Assembly (NCBI GenBank): GCA_024036415.1 | Contig: JAMWET010003612.1 | Span: 186,001 to 250,000 of the forward strand | Direction: 5' to 3' | Origin: Prochilodus magdalenae | Taxonomy: Eukaryota > Chordata > Actinopteri > Characiformes > Prochilodontidae | Length of the DNA: 64,000 nucleotides | Part shown: piece by piece, positions 46,501 through 56,872 of the stretch | Layout: every line of letters begins with the position of its first letter | How positions within the stretch are numbered: the first letter of the stretch is position 1 | Made by a program: the position numbers and the translations under genes | The notes under the pieces: model-generated | The model's input: the letters and a program-made list of their open reading frames with translations, nothing else | Databases searched by the model: none | What the model was told of the DNA's origin: nothing

Positions 46501-48695
46501 GTGATCAAAATAAATCAAGGATGGTCTCTGACTCTTGCTCAGTATTGCGTAATGTCAGTACAGTACTTTTTTGTGTGGGGGGAGAGTGGTAGAGACACAG
46601 TGTGATAGTGGTAAGAGAGAGAGCATGGTGTAAAGAGACAAAGAGATTAATTAAGACAGATCCCAGGTCATTAATCCAACACTAAGATGAGAGCAAGTCT
46701 CTTTTCATTTCTTTTACAGGTGAACTCATCTTCTGGCATCACCACCATCATCAGCACCCTCTCTCTATCTCTGCACCTCCAACTCTCTCACTCTCCACTT
46801 CAACACCTCTTTGCTCACCTCACTCTGCTCCTAATTTCTGTCAGCCATTACAGGAGCCTGTCTGGCTCTGCATCATTACCTCATCATGGCTTCTCCGCAG
46901 AGTGAGACAGATGAGTTGTGTGAGGGTGACGGCTAAGCCTTCTCTGTCAAGCTCCTGTTGATAGAAAAATTTGTTACTGGCCTTGTTTATTACAGCTCAG
47001 TCACTGTGGGCCTAATTAACCCATTCAACTCTAAGCACCTGTCAGTGGATCTAAAACTTCGTTTCTCATTTACACTGTGCAAAAATCAGAGACCGCCATT
47101 CACGTAATTAAGCTTCAGTCAAAACAGCCATTATGTACAAGCTGTTCGTTTTTAATCTTAGAAAAAACAGAAACCGTATTGTATGTAACAGAAAATGCTG
47201 CGGAAGTCTCCACTAAAGATAATATCAGCATGTTCAGTTGTAGTGCGCCCACCTTTTTGTTTTTATTACAGCTTGCAACCTTTGTGGGACTTGCTTTCAA
47301 ATTTTACAAAGAATTCTACAGGGGTAGTTTCCCACATCTTCAAAGTTCAGTGTTAGAAGTTGGTTGTATTTTCTGCTTTTCTTCATTAAAGAAACCTCAA
47401 ACATATTCAGTGATGTTGATGTCAGGACTCTGATTTGCAGATGTTCCTGTTTTGTCTATTTCCTTTTCTCAGTAACTGCCTCTTGACACTTCACGGCCCT
47501 TTAGGTCCAGAGTGCTGAGGCTCATAGCTTATAGTGTTGAGGACAGAAACACCTGTGTATTTTTTAGATCTGCAGAGTGGAGCTAGATTTTCTAGGTTTA
47601 AGCACTGTTTATCTAGGTATTGCAGTTCTGGTGGTCTTCCAGTCCTGCATTGTTAGTTGGAGTTCGGTTTTCTTTAACTCTAGTTAGAAATATAAAAAAA
47701 TAGCAATAACTCATTTTTAGTGGATGCTTTGATTGGAAATAAATATGTAATAAATGAAAGGTGGTCTCTGACTGAATAGTACTGTAGTTACTCAATAAGT
47801 CATAGTAGCTACTGGATTATAGGCCTGACTAATAAGCTTTATAGTTAACAATGCTATCTTTTTTTTTTCATTTTTCATTTTTGGTCATTTAATTGATCAA
47901 ATCCATTGCACTAGGTTTTTGCAACTGAATCACTTATAAGCTGAAATATTGATCCTTCAGAGGAATCTGCTTTTTGAGTTTCATTGCTTCATACACCAAC
48001 CCTGAGGTCCGAAACATGTTTTATCCTGCATGTGAACACTGTCACTTCTTATTATAAGACATATCACTTCAGTTTGGCTTTTCTATCTCAGAGCAGAGCA
48101 GAGAACCTTGCATGTATTGAATGTAAAGTTGATCACTGTAATGTAAATTCTTAGTGTGCTTCCTAAGAAAGCAATCCATTATCCAACTCAAAGTCTAAAA
48201 GGCTTAGGACCTGGATACATAACTGTCTGTTTCTGTTCCAACATGTGGTCTTGGATCTACAGGTTCTGCAAATACTTTTCATGAAATACAGAAAACATGT
48301 GGAGGCATATTTCTGTTACTATGGTTCTAAACTGAGGAACACAGTTCCAGCTTTTAATAGGCAGCCAGGCTCAGAACACACTTTTAGGAATCATTCGAAA
48401 ATGTCTTCAATTTGAGATGATTTAAGCACATTTTCCCTTCTGTTTTAATACTTGTCTGTTTTCCATTTGAACTATTATATTACTTCACATGAATAAAGAA
48501 TAAATACTGGTAGCTTTCATTATTAATCTTTTTGTCCATGTATGGCTTTTTATATTTAATATATAAAAATATATTTTTATTAAACTCTACTATCTCTCTA
48601 CTTTTTTTCTTTTTGATTTTGGCTTGATTTTGTTCTTAAGACATAATATCCTAAAACTATGACTTCTCAACATTTTGACTTAATTTCTTTTCTTT
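46501..48695. other. unassigned 2.2-kb stretch
   Basis: Mostly AT-rich. A CT-rich tract with 'ctctctcactctccactt' lies at 46755-46860. No supported gene, RNA or repeat. Confidence 0.35.
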
Positions 48696-48887
48696 CTTTT
48701 TTTTTTGGATGACTATTACTTATGTTATTTATTACATTATTCTCATTGTGTCCAACGAGAAGAGGGTAATACATATAACATACATGTAAGGGTACACAAA
48801 AGAAAGACGAGGCATAGATATACAGCATTAACATCAAAACAACACAAAGACTAAAAAAAGGGAAAAAATGGGAAAAAATATGTAACC

Positions 48888-48925
<38 letters not shown>

Positions 48926-49360
48926 GTCACTTGTGTATGTGTGTGAATGTATGTATAAATCTGATGGGGTGGAGTTTTCTTAGGTGGTGTACTGGCTATG
49001 TGTTGTATAAAAGGTTAGAAGTTGCTGTAGGGCTTGTGTTAGAGGTGTCCAATTTATGTTGGTGTTTTTGTGGTTGATTGATTCAGATGATTTCTCCATT
49101 GATATATACGCTATTAACAGATTTTTCCATTGGGAGATGCTTATGTTTTTTTTGTTTTCCAGTTCCTGAGTATGGTTTTCTTAGCAATGATTAGAACCAC
49201 AAACAAGATCTTATTGTTTTCTGCTGTTGTATTGGTTGATGATGTGTCTCCTAACAGACATAGAGATGGTGAAAGCTGGATAGGGTTGGCTAGTGCTTGA
49301 GATAAGAATGTGATTACTTCTCACCAAAACTGGTTAATAGGAGTGCAGTGCCACATTGTG
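48696..49360 (-). mobile_element. L1-like LINE, 3' end with ORF2 C-terminus
   Basis: On the minus strand 49330-49000 reads FLSQALANPIQLSPSLCLLG, then NNKILFVVLIIAKKTILRNW, a frame break, and fragments like SQWKNLLIAYI. This order matches the C-terminal end of L1/Tx1-type ORF2 in fishes. A 3' UTR with (TTA)n at 48889-48924 and an oligo-A end (plus-strand poly-T at 48698-48706) follows. 5' truncated, with stops. Confidence 0.68.
48889..48924. repeat. (AAT)n microsatellite
   Basis: About 12 units, inside the LINE 3' UTR. Confidence 0.95.
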
Positions 49361-50139
49361 CTAATTTCTTATAATAATGACTTCTTATGTCATAACGTAT
49401 CTTATAGTTAAGACTTTGTTTCTCATGTTTATAACTTATTCTGACAAAATTATAGTTCACTGTATCATAACTTTTACTGGCTTTCCCATAAATATGACTT
49501 ACTTATTACTGTTATTATTATCCTACATTTCTGAATAACCACACACGTTTGTAGTCTGATCCCTCATTTCTAATGCACTCTCTTTGATTTTGTTCTGGAA
49601 GGGAGAACATCATATTTCGGGTTTTGGTTATGGGAGCCTTAACTCCAATAGCCAGGGGCAGCAGAGAATCTGGCCTGGCTTTCAAAACACTAGCTGTGCT
49701 TTGAACTTCTGGCTTTTGGTTATATTCCCCAAATAATCCGTTATGTTATTTGAGAGACTGTTAAAAAGACTTGTATACATACCCATACATGTTTTAATGC
49801 CCTTCATGGACCTTTGTCACCTCATTGTGACATTTCAGATGAAATGCTCTTCAATCAATCATTAACTTCTTCGTGTGTCCTTTCTTTCCAGTCACTGACC
49901 TGTCTGTATAAGGACACAGCATGTCAGTGGAGGGCAGGCGTTTCATGTGAAGATAAAGAGGAATAGCCTGAGGCCTCTTTCTTATCTTGGTGTATGTTTG
50001 TGTGTGTTTGCGTGTGTGCTTGCGTGTGTGTGTGGCCCCTTAAGACCTGCAGGTGCTCACGTCCATCAGCCTCCATTAGTCCTGAGTGCAGATGACAGGC
50101 AACCTCAGGTTTCTGAAGGATGAAGACACTCCTTCACGT
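49361..50139. other. unassigned; (GT)-rich run at 49990-50034
   Basis: An imperfect GT tract (gtgtgtttgcgtgtgtgctt and similar) is the only structure seen. Confidence 0.4.
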
Positions 50140-50148
50140 CAACAAGGT

Positions 50149-50222
50149 CAACAAGGTCAACAAGCAGGACCTGAACCTGAATATACATGGTGTTTAGGCT
50201 CAGGTCCTACTTGACCTTGTTG
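50149..50222. repeat. short hairpin with ~27-bp arms
   Basis: 50149-50178 (caacaaggtcaacaagcagg plus 'acctgaacct') pairs with 50196-50222 (aggctcaggtcctacttgac plus 'cttgttg'), leaving a 3-nt bulge and a 17-nt loop. The left arm is preceded by a partial tandem copy of 'caacaaggt'. Confidence 0.7.
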
Positions 50223-50239
50223 TATATGCTTTCTCATCC

Positions 50240-50615
50240 TGGCCTCCACCTGTTTAAGTGTCTGCCCTCAGGCAAACGTTACAAGTCTATTAAAGCATGC
50301 ACCACAAACTAAGATACAGTTTTTATCCCAAATCTGTTTTTATGTTCAACTCTGTGCTTAAACTCACTTTGATTAACATCATAACATTCTATATTATTTA
50401 TTAGTATTTATATTATTTATTAATTTTATTCATTTTTTAAACAAGTACAATATATTTAAATGTGTAAGCGTATGTAGAAATGTCTACAACTGTCTATGTG
50501 AATGCAATCTCTGTTGTTCCTTCATTTTTCATGGATATATTTCATTTTTAGGCTGTGCAGAAATTACACTGTGTAAAACACAATGCCAATAAAGTGATCC
50601 AATCTAATCTAATGC
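50240..50615 (+). mobile_element. non-LTR retrotransposon (LINE) 3' end
   Basis: The plus strand reads HPGLHLFKCLPSGKRYKSIK and then the AT-rich 3' UTR. The motif LPSG-K/R-RY-x-SIKA is typical of the C-terminus of L2/Rex1-type reverse transcriptases in fishes. It ends with 'caatgccaataaagtgatcc' and a short 'aatct' repeat. 5' truncated. Confidence 0.6.
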
Positions 50616-51283
50616 AGTTTGCATAAACACAAGGCCACCTATAACCCCTACCCTATAAAGTTTCATGTCTCCTGGCTTTTATTGGCAGAGATAATTCCTG
50701 TTCATGGGAGGGCTTAAATGAACACGTCTCTGCGGGTGGACAGACCGAGTAAACTCAGCCCATTTATTCCATTCAGCTGGCCTTCAGTCATCAGATTTAA
50801 GGTCAGCCAGAGTCAGTCAGCTGGAAGGCGTGCCTGATATTATACGGGTATCTCAAATTCACATAAAGATACTCATTATCACTGTTCCTCACACACACAC
50901 ACTCACATCTACAGTTCCAGGTTTCTAAATTCCTTGAAATGAGTGGCTCCCAACAGGGCAGGGGTGCTCCAGGATTTCAAGGGACCACTAGCTTAAAAGA
51001 TAGACATAGAATTTGGTAATAACCCAAAACTGTTTGACCTCTAATAGAGTTTAAAATGTGAAGTTCTGTATCTGTTCAAACTCAGCAGGACCTGACTATC
51101 AACACTGGGTTTGGATATCGTTTTTCAGATACTTGTTGGGCTCAGATCCAGTAAAAGATTTCACATTCAGGTTTCTGTTAATTCGTGTAGTACTTTTATT
51201 CGGTTTTATACTGCTCTCAGATAATGGCTCAATAGCCAATCATTATGCCCCATTAAACCCATTATTTGTTGTACATGCTTCTA
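50616..51283. other. unassigned; 50640-50870 repeat-free
   Basis: A small (CA)n lies at 50893-50903. 50640-50870 has CNE-like texture but weakly so. Confidence 0.3.
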
Positions 51284-51816
51284 CAGGGGTTGGACAGTGA
51301 AACCGAAACACCTGGTTTTAGACCACAGTCATTTATTAGTATGGTGTAGGGCCTCCTTTTGCGGCCAATACAGCATCAGTTGGTCTTGGGAATGACATAT
51401 ACTGCGTCCTGCACAGTGGTCAGAGGGATTTTAAGCCATTCTTCTTGCAGGATAGTGGCCAGGTCACTACGTGATGCTGGTGGAGGTTCGTCCTTCTTGG
51501 TGGTATGCTGACATTACCCTGGATACCGTGGCTCTTGATACATCACAAAGACTTGCTGTCTTGGTCACAGATGCGCCAGCAAGACGTGCACCAACAGTTT
51601 GTCCTCTTTTGAACTCTGGTATGTCACCCATAATGTTGTGTGCATTGCAATATTTTGAGCAGAACTGTGCTCTTACCTGCTAACTGAACCTTCACACTCT
51701 GCTCTTACTGGTGCAATGTGCAGTTAATGAAGATTGGCCACCAGGCTGGTCCAATTTAGCCACGAGACCTCCCACACTAAAATGACAGGTGTTTCAGTTT
51801 CATTGTCCAACCCCTG
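51284..51816 (-). mobile_element. Tc1-A, copy 4 (533 bp, minus)
   Basis: Same structure as the other copies. TA flanks at 51282-51283 and 51817-51818. Intact HTH stub at 51467-51631. Confidence 0.93.
51467..51631 (-). pseudogene. Tc1-A HTH stub, intact 54-residue frame
   Basis: Reads as in copy 1 with GQTV for GQIV and DVSRATV for DASRAMV. It stops at the same codon after the deletion joint. Confidence 0.7.
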
Positions 51817-51829
51817 TATATTTTTTTCA

Positions 51830-52300
51830 TGTTCCAGTTGGCTTCAGGCAGGTCTGGATAGAACCTAGCAGGTTACAGTTGGTTTTAAAAGGATTTGGAC
51901 AAAAGCAGGTAGCTTTATATGTTTGATGACAGAATTTTGCTGGGCTATAGTTGAGTCAGGCAGAATTTTGTCAGGTTCTAGTTTGCCTCAATTAGTTTGG
52001 GACATCATTTTGTTGGGCCAAAACAAAATTCAGGGGCTAGACTCTGGTTGTGACAGAAATTTAGCAGGTAGCAACTGGCTTTAGATGTTTGGTTATGGAA
52101 TGCTAGGCTACAGTTGTGTTGGTGAAGTTTTGTCAGGTTATAGGCTAGTTGGATTGGAATTTTGTCAGATTACAATCAGGTTATTACTTTTCCTTAGTGA
52201 CATTCAGGTAAGATAGAATTTGGGCTATAACCAGAATAAAATCAAAACTTTGTGTTTTAGTCAGGTGACCTGGGATTCAAGTAAGTTGGATCATATGATA
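51830..52300. repeat. strongly diverged tandem repeat, ~30-45 bp units
   Basis: The core 'gaattttgtcaggttatagttgg'-like word recurs many times: agcaggttacagttgg, gctgggctatagttg, tcaggttctagtttg, taggctacagttgtg, tcaggttatagg, tcagattacaatcagg. Spacing is irregular and units have drifted, so a repeat finder with strict settings could miss it. Confidence 0.65.
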
Positions 52301-52839
52301 GATTCAGGCTGCGTTTGATTGAATTTTGAGGCTGGACCTTTGACTTCTAGAACCACACACCACATCCACCAGTACAACAGAATGTATCTGAATGTATTTG
52401 ATCAACCGATGCCATTCATATGCCTTGCAAGATTGAGATGAGACTCCCCTTCTCACTCCAACAGCTCTACTACTTTCTCCTCTGTCTTCCATATGAAAAG
52501 AGTAAGAACCACCGTTACAGACATACATTTACTCAATACATACAAATGAGTCAGTTCACATTACTATTAACCCAGTCATGATAATTAATTAGAATTCACT
52601 GACAGACCACTCACAGCCCATGATTATCATGATTGCCTTAGTAATCATGTACATGAAGTCATTATCAGAGTCATTATCAGACATCATTGTCTGTCAGTTT
52701 GCGCATGCATACATCATTGTGAACCCTAGCAGAAACTATCTGGGTGAAGACTTCCTTGTTCACCTTTTACTTCTGAATCCCCTATTCAATTTCCTTTTGT
52801 TGCGGTTATCTCCTTCATTAATTTTCCTCTTGAATTAAG
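52301..52839. other. unassigned stretch
   Basis: No feature supported. Confidence 0.35.
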
Positions 52840-53070
52840 CATTTATTTATAAGGTGATTATTTATTTACCCAGTGGAGAAGTGAGAGATAAAAAATGCTC
52901 CACTCAATATCAGTCCCTCGGTGCTGGAATAGAAGGGCTAATTAAAGCAGACACTAATTTGGCTCTTTTAATCGAGCGTTAGTTCCAAACCATTTAGAGC
53001 ACTAGAGAGCGGCGAAGGGATGCCAGCCCAGCCTATGCTGAGAGTGAAGCCGTTTTAGACACTGTCATCA
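52840..53070. other. low-repeat, CNE-like block
   Basis: Repeat-free with words such as agggctaattaaagcagac and ctcttttaatcgagcgttag. Candidate regulatory DNA by texture only. Confidence 0.28.
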
Positions 53071-53529
53071 TAGACACCCTGTGAGAGAAAAAAAAATGAA
53101 CTAAAAAAGCGCGTACTGTAAATTACACTGCTAGGCCAGTTCAGAGGTTCTTTCTCTCAGTTCCACAATCACAAGAAGTCCTTTCATGAGATGTTCTTCT
53201 TTTAGTTTTGTGTCCGTGGCACTGTTATAGGAACTGTCTGGCAAAAAGTCAAATTTACACACTGTATTGGGGTAATCATACCCAAATCTAGTCTGATATA
53301 CAGATGAACAAGCTGAATTCCATGTGCACATTTGATTATAGTTGAAAAGTTTTAATATAGATGTGTATTTGGGAATGACCTGGATTAATTTGAGATGCTG
53401 AAAATGCAACCAAACAATAAGATTAAGTTCCTGTTGAAATACAAAAAAAAACAGTTCCTTCGTCTGGTTTTTAGTTTATGAATGGGGTGACTTCATTAAA
53501 CTTTCCTGCTAAAATCCAGAATTTACAGC
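53071..53529. other. unassigned stretch
   Basis: No feature supported. Confidence 0.35.
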
Positions 53530-54340
53530 TTCATATGATAACAACATGACTGGTTTCAATAGCCGCAAAACAGTCCCAAAAAAAAATGCTGCCACTACCA
53601 CCATGTTTTACAGAGGAAATGAGGCTCTTATTCTAGAATAAAATCTCTTTTTTAAGCCACAAGGATCTGATTTTGCTTTTTCTATCAACCTAACATTATT
53701 TCAGTAGTCCTCTGTAGGCTCATTTTATCACAAGAGCCTCATTTCAGCTGTAAAACATGGTGGTATTTAAAATAAGCAGAAATGCTCTTTGTGGACAGTA
53801 GTGGTCCATGCTATAATTTCAGGCATTCTATTCTGCCCATAAACACTGACTATATCTAGATATTATCCTGGGGTGCTTTGGTGTCTCCCAGAAGATTATA
53901 AAAGTCAGTTTTGGAGTTCAGTTTTCTGGATAACCATTCCTGGGAAAGGTAACAGCGGTGTTCGATTTCCTGTATCTTTTTCTACTTGGTGCCTGACAGT
54001 GGATCGACAAAGTCCAAACTCATCAAAAGTGGGTTTTGAAACCTCCTCCAACCCAATGAGCCTCAGCAAGACATATTTTAAGGTTATCAGAAATCTGATT
54101 TGACTAAGAGATGGCATGCACTGTGTAACTAGACTTTCTTGCACCTGATTGTTATCCAGTTGACTGAACATCCTGACCCTAATTATGATGCATATCAAAT
54201 GGATAATTCTAAGGTTCATATACTTTTGCTTTTTTCAATAAGGTAGAAAGAAGAATTTTTCAGTGTCATTTGTTTTACTGAGTTCTCTTTATCTTTTGGT
54301 ATGATTTTAATAAGACTATGATTATATTTTAGGTCACAAT
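53530..54340 (-). mobile_element. fossil DNA transposon, minus strand
   Basis: Near 53590-53620 the minus strand reads VKHGGSGSI-like text, resembling the VKHGGGSIMLWG block of Tc1-like transposases. Downstream text ('ggttcatatacttttgc', 'ttactgagttctctttatct') resembles the 3' end of a widespread teleost DNA transposon. 'catgttttacag' / 'ctgtaaaacatgg' occurs in both orientations (53602 and 53749). Frames are broken. Confidence 0.45.
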
Positions 54341-54427
54341 ACAAAATAATAATACACATTACGAAATTTCATTCTGCATACACCTGTTGTATCCTAAATG
54401 ACAAAATTTGTCAAACTCCAAGTCCCC

Positions 54428-54461
<34 letters not shown>
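54428..54461. repeat. (AAT)n microsatellite
   Basis: About 11 units just left of the solo LTR. Confidence 0.95.
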
Positions 54462-54475
54462 TAGTTACCTGTTAT

Positions 54476-55031
54476 TGTTAGACAAAAGACTTCGAGACCG
54501 ACGTGTGCAGAACTAAAAACCAGAAAGGGTTTATTCATAAACAGGCAATCACAGCAAGCACCAGTACACAGCGAAAACAATGGGAGAAGCTAGATCAGAG
54601 TCAGGGACAGGCGGAGGTCAGAACCAGGTAGTACAAGCAGCGAGGGCGAACAAGTTGAAAGGGGAAACCCGAAGGGAAACACCAAAGAGAGAAAGCAGAG
54701 GTACAAACCGTAAAGTCAGGACACGAGCAAAAGGGATAAGGCGAAAGAGTAGTAAAGGAACGAAGAGAGTCGGAAACCAGAGTAAGACCATACGAGGACA
54801 GACCGCTCAGGATTGCTAACCTAGGTTTGGCGAAGCTTCGCAAAGTGTGAGTGTTTGTGAGTGGCTTACATACAGGAAGTAATTGGATACAGCTGAGGTT
54901 AAAACTCGGGCGATCTTAAGCGAATCACAGAGTCCGACCGGGGGCGCATAGACATGACGCCATCGAGCGTGGCCCTCTGGGAAGTGGAGTCCTGAAGAGC
55001 GGAGAAGCCGGGGAGAGGTGGAGGCGTGACA
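54476..55031 (-). mobile_element. solo LTR, family 2, copy 2 (556 bp)
   Basis: Homologous to 14668-15208 along its length: plus-strand 'tgttagacaaaagacttcg', 'gcctgtttatg'-type poly-A region, 'ggtttggcgaagcttcgc', 'gggggcgcatagacatgacg' and 'ggaggcgtgaca'. TG...CA ends on the minus strand. The 5-bp flanks (GTTAT and TCCAT) do not match, unlike copy 1. Confidence 0.75.
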
Positions 55032-55319
55032 TCCATATAATATTACATTACCTGTTAGATTCATTAACTCCAGTGTACAGAGAGAAGTGAGCTAAGAGGC
55101 AAGCTTTGGATGCCATAACTGTACAGTCTTATCAAGTATTATGGGGTATTGAGCTCATAAGCTATAATAACTCAAAACTAATAGCAGCCTAATCTGTTAG
55201 TTACAGAATGATGAATATTACAATGTTAATCTCTGAAATGTAAAAGATTAAAACTGGACTGCTTGTTGTTGGTGTAAACTTCAACATAACAAAGGATTGA
55301 TTAAACCTGAAAACTTTCA
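55032..55319. other. unassigned stretch
   Basis: No feature supported. Confidence 0.35.
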
Positions 55320-55800
55320 AAGTTGAGCGCTGATTCAGGCCCTCATGCTGACGTGTATCTGAGCCGCGGTCCAATGAATCACTGTTCCTCAGTGCAGGCC
55401 TCGCTGTTTGGCTATGTGTGTCAGTCGGCATGCGCCTCTTCGTCCCTAATTGTCTCTCGGAGCCGAGCGGCTAAAGATGAACACGGAATGGCATGGGAGC
55501 ATCGCTCCTCAGAGCGTTTAAGTGAGTCATTCAGCCAGCTTGGTTAGGCGTGACGCTTTTTGTTTGTTTGTGTTTGACGACTCTGTGCTCTGCTTGGGCT
55601 GAGTCGCACACGCACGTCTAAGGCGACAGGGTGTGTTAGTAAATGTGATGGGGTGTGACAGTGCGTGTGTGTGGCACTGGTGTGCTCCCCTTGCTAACGC
55701 CTTTCGGCTCATTCCGCAGTCTAATAAAATCCGCTCTCATTAAATCATTTCAGGTTTGGTTTGTTTCTATTTGTGCTTGTTTTTATTTGTTTGAAAATTC
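55320..55800. other. low-repeat, CNE-like block
   Basis: Balanced composition and no repeats, with words such as gcgcctcttcgtccctaatt and cattaaatcatttcaggt. Candidate regulatory DNA by texture only. Confidence 0.28.
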
Positions 55801-55994
55801 TTCTCGGGCTGAGGAGTGTTGGATGGAAATACCTTCTCTTTTCGACTGAGATGCTAATGCTGTTTTGTTTTGAACAGCACGCCTCATTCGAAATAGATTC
55901 TTTCATGAAATGGCACTGATTCTGATTTCTGTTTATTAAATTTAACAATAATAAAGAATCATTTGCTCTTAAACCGTCCGTAGTTTGCTTTTAA
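55801..55994. other. unassigned stretch
   Basis: No feature supported. Confidence 0.3.
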
Positions 55995-56244
55995 AGAGGA
56001 CCTATTATGCTTTTTGTGCATGCAAAGTTATAAACCCCAAAGTACAAGGCAGAAACTCTCTCCTACAGAAACCCATTTTCACAGCTACCATGGAATTTTA
56101 TTCCATGATGACATCATCTCGCAACACAACCCTTATTGTCCACCTGTAGTGGTGGGACCAATTGTGGCGAGATGCTGTCATCCCTTTCAACCGATCTGGT
56201 GGCTGACCAATATGAACACTAAACATGACCATAATAGGCCCCCT
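55995..56244. mobile_element. MITE with 'cctattatg' terminal repeats
   Basis: The left end agaggacctattatgctttt is matched in reverse complement by accataataggccccctt on the right. The interior contains 'gatgacatcatc' and no ORF of transposase type. Confidence 0.55.
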
Positions 56245-56565
56245 TGAAGCAGTGTGGTGGGATGGCTTATTGTTGTTAAATTTCACCAAAAAATAAAAAT
56301 AAATTTCTAAACAACTATGGCAGAAAGAGAACATTTTTACAGAGGTGTCAAAAAACTGCACAGAGACTCATGCAGTCTGTATACAGTAAGCAATTTTAAT
56401 GTTCAATTACTGCAATATTATCAGTTATGTTTAAAAGTAAAGTAAACTGAGCAGGTAAAAACACTAGTCTAGTTTATTAATCCTAATAAATTAAATTGCA
56501 CTGTCTATATGGCTGACATCAGTCGTCATCTTAATTTGCACAGCAAATGGTGTACCACTACCTCC
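56245..56565. other. unassigned stretch
   Basis: No feature supported. Confidence 0.35.
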
Positions 56566-56651
56566 ATTACACAGACACTGAAGGACTTTACACAGACACT
56601 GAAAGACTTTACACAGACACTGAAGGACTTTACACAGACACTGAAGGACTC
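56566..56651. repeat. 21-bp minisatellite, 4 copies
   Basis: The unit 'acacagacactgaaggactt' plus one base repeats four times almost perfectly (one unit has gaaaga). Because 21 is a multiple of 3, all frames stay open and read as repeated 7-mers such as FTQTLKD. Confidence 0.93.
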
Positions 56652-56781
56652 TATTTTTATACTTTCATACTTTATAGTGTATCTTTGTCTCTACCTGTAT
56701 CACTCTGTCTTGTGCTTCTTGTGTTACTTCTGTGTACATCTGCTACTGGATGCCTTGAATTTCCCTCTGGGATCAACAAAG

Positions 56782-56871
<90 letters not shown>

Positions 56872-56872
56872 A
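56652..56872 (+). repeat. retroposon 3' tail followed by (ATCT)n
   Basis: 'gaatttccctctgggatcaa' plus 'caaagt' passes directly into (ATCT)n at 56780-56872, as at 10347. The 100 bp before it ('ttgtgcttcttgtgttac') has the texture of a LINE 3' UTR. Confidence 0.75.
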
